Assembly: GCA_900768755.1 (NCBI GenBank)
Contig: CAAGDV010000022.1
Span: 1 to 34,225, forward strand
Source of the DNA: Lachnospiraceae bacterium
GTDB lineage: Bacteria; Bacillota; Clostridia; Lachnospirales; Lachnospiraceae
Direction of reading: 5' to 3'
DNA: 34,225 nt
Under the pieces are notes generated by a model, which did not search any database, had not been told where the DNA came from, and saw only the letters and a program-made list of their open reading frames with translations. Shown here piece after piece: positions 33,507 through 34,225 of this stretch (position 1 is the stretch's first letter; each line of letters opens with the position of its first letter). The position numbers and the translations under genes are program-made.

Positions 33507-33829
33507 GATGAAGTGAGCGTGGCGGGATTTAGGCATAAGTGGATTGGTGTTAATTCGTGGGTCTGAGGAATATCTGGACGCTTGATGCAGAGGGGGTATT
33601 TTATTACAAGATTGTCGTTAGGCAGGTGCTTCCAATGATATAAAAAACAGATGACATTTTCCGATTTTTTTGGTATAAGTATCTAAATTATGTTTAACGG
33701 GAGGTTGACAGGTGTGTCAGATTATGAAATGGTTTTTAACAGCACAGCACTCTGACTGCACCTTTTTCTGACTAATAAGGTTGTGATTTGAGCAAACCTA
33801 CATATTTACAAAATCGAAGGAGGATTCAG
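33507..33829 (+). other. Intergenic region after comEC, no full gene recognised
   Basis: No clear terminator follows comEC. The stretch holds AT-rich sequence with T7 at 33664-33670, a GGGAGG site (33699-33704), a 5-4-5 inverted repeat TGACA-N4-TGTCA at about 33706-33719, and the AGGAGG site of the next gene at 33818-33823. I find no convincing sigma-A promoter. Confidence 0.5.
33712..33771 (+). CDS. Possible 19-residue leader peptide ORF
   Basis: GGGAGG at 33699-33704 is ideally spaced (7 nt) from GTG 33712, which opens a 19-codon frame, MCQIMKWFLTAQHSDCTFF when the GTG is read as Met, ending at TGA 33769-33771. Apart from the good ribosome binding site nothing supports it. It could be a leader peptide for the surface-protein gene 58 bp downstream or chance. 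Confidence 0.2.
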   Translation: MCQIMKWFLTAQHSDCTFF

Positions 33830-34123
33830 ATGAAAAGATTAAAGCATAATTTTAAGAAAGGAATGGCGTTTGTTCTTTCCCTTGCCATGGTAGCAGGGCT
33901 TGTTCCTGCTATGTCAGGCGGAGCAAATAAGGTGCAGGCAGCAGATAATCTGGGAACGGAACCAAGCGTGTCAGCCTATGCCACAAAGACACAGTTGATG
34001 GATGATACATTTGCCCCGAATACAGATGGAACTGCAGTAAATTATGGCAAGCTGGTATTTGGTAAGAAATCAGATGGAACAACAGCACAGCAGTGGTACA
34101 TCTTAGGAAAGACTAACTATTAA
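33830..34123 (+). pseudogene. Truncated secreted surface protein (signal peptide plus first ~60 residues)
   Basis: ATG 33830 follows AGGAGG and encodes a Sec signal peptide (MKRLKHNFKKGMAFVLSLAM onward, cleavage expected after KVQA near residue 37). The mature start has DGTAVNYGKLVFGKKSDGT and QQWYILGK. In related Lachnospiraceae surface proteins, as I remember them, this N-terminus leads into a protein of several hundred residues, but here the frame ends TNY-stop after 97 residues. It is therefore probably a broken gene whose body was lost by deletion or rearrangement, perhaps at the rRNA operon that seems to begin just beyond. A genuine 97-residue secreted protein is possible. Confidence 0.6.
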
Positions 34124-34203
34124 AAGTCAAGTCTTAAAATGATATTTTTGAATAAAGTACAGAAATGTATTTTAGATATATTTTGAACTCAGTTGGAGTT
34201 CTT

Positions 34204-34218
34204 TGTTCTTTGAAAACT
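34204..34218 (+). promoter_or_regulatory. rRNA boxA-like antitermination element
   Basis: TGTTCTTTGAAAACT matches the Gram-positive rRNA boxA/leader sequence found upstream of 16S and in the 16S-23S spacer. It is followed by GCATGAC at the window end. The rRNA gene itself is not in the window. Upstream, TTGAAT (34148-34153) with TTTAGA 17 bp later is a weak promoter candidate. A window or contig ending in an rRNA operon would be expected from assembly collapse of repeats. Confidence 0.6.
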
Positions 34219-34225
34219 GCATGAC

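Noticed and set aside
33706..33732. TTGACA-like -35 promoter ahead of the surface protein
   Set aside because: No acceptable -10 occurs 16-18 bp downstream.
1..34225. Defence island, prophage or CRISPR array
   Set aside because: No transposase, integrase, repeat array or nuclease/toxin genes were found; the window is mainly metabolic operons.

Overview
The window looks like chromosomal DNA of a low-to-mid GC Clostridia, most likely a Lachnospiraceae relative (Roseburia/Butyrivibrio/Lachnospira type). Reasons: AGGAGG ribosome binding sites almost everywhere, TTGACA-N17-TATAAT promoters, a DUF6033-type protein, a Lachnospiraceae-style surface-protein signal peptide, a GerMN lipoprotein, ComEA/ComEC and an ECF vitamin transporter subunit. 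It is mostly a housekeeping region with several clean operons. I see no phage, transposase, CRISPR array or tRNA gene.

Layout. (1) 1-4413, plus strand: a NAD salvage operon with a NrtR-type Nudix/winged-helix regulator, pncA, pncB, a nadD-like gene and nadE. Together they cover nicotinamide to NAD by the Preiss-Handler route. A perfect 8-5-8 palindrome lies just after the promoter. (2) 4458-6426, minus strand: a vitamin B6-type operon (ECF S component, pyridoxal/pyridoxamine kinase) ending in a TatD-associated-type radical SAM protein. (3) 6595-11721, plus strand: serC, serA and DUF1015, then an MscS channel and an M15 peptidase. (4) 11769-17159, minus strand: a GtrB-like glycosyltransferase, a GtrA-YfhO fusion membrane protein and argH, apparently one transcript. 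(5) 17483-19820, plus strand: three poorly characterised proteins without signal peptides, the last DUF6033-like. (6) 19869-25661: argG (minus) divergent from argCJBD (plus), sharing a 200-bp promoter region with ARG-box-like sequence. (7) 25676-27418: a solute-binding lipoprotein and a small YdcZ-type membrane protein. (8) 27488-33506, plus strand: comEA, an OmpR-type response regulator, a histidine kinase, a GerMN lipoprotein and comEC. (9) 33507-34225: a truncated surface-protein gene, then a match to the Gram-positive rRNA antiterminator boxA at the very end, so an rRNA operon probably starts just outside the window.

The most interesting items are: the GtrA-YfhO fusion beside its GtrB partner, which puts a whole three-component envelope glycosylation system in two genes; the RR-HK-GerMN trio, which mirrors actinobacterial MtrA-MtrB-LpqB and sits between the two DNA-uptake genes; the NrtR-type operator; comEC apparently lacking a canonical start codon; DUF1015 as a candidate for the missing last step of serine synthesis; and the unexplained three-gene cluster at 17.5-19.8 kb. 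All family assignments come from reading motifs by eye; no database search was run.
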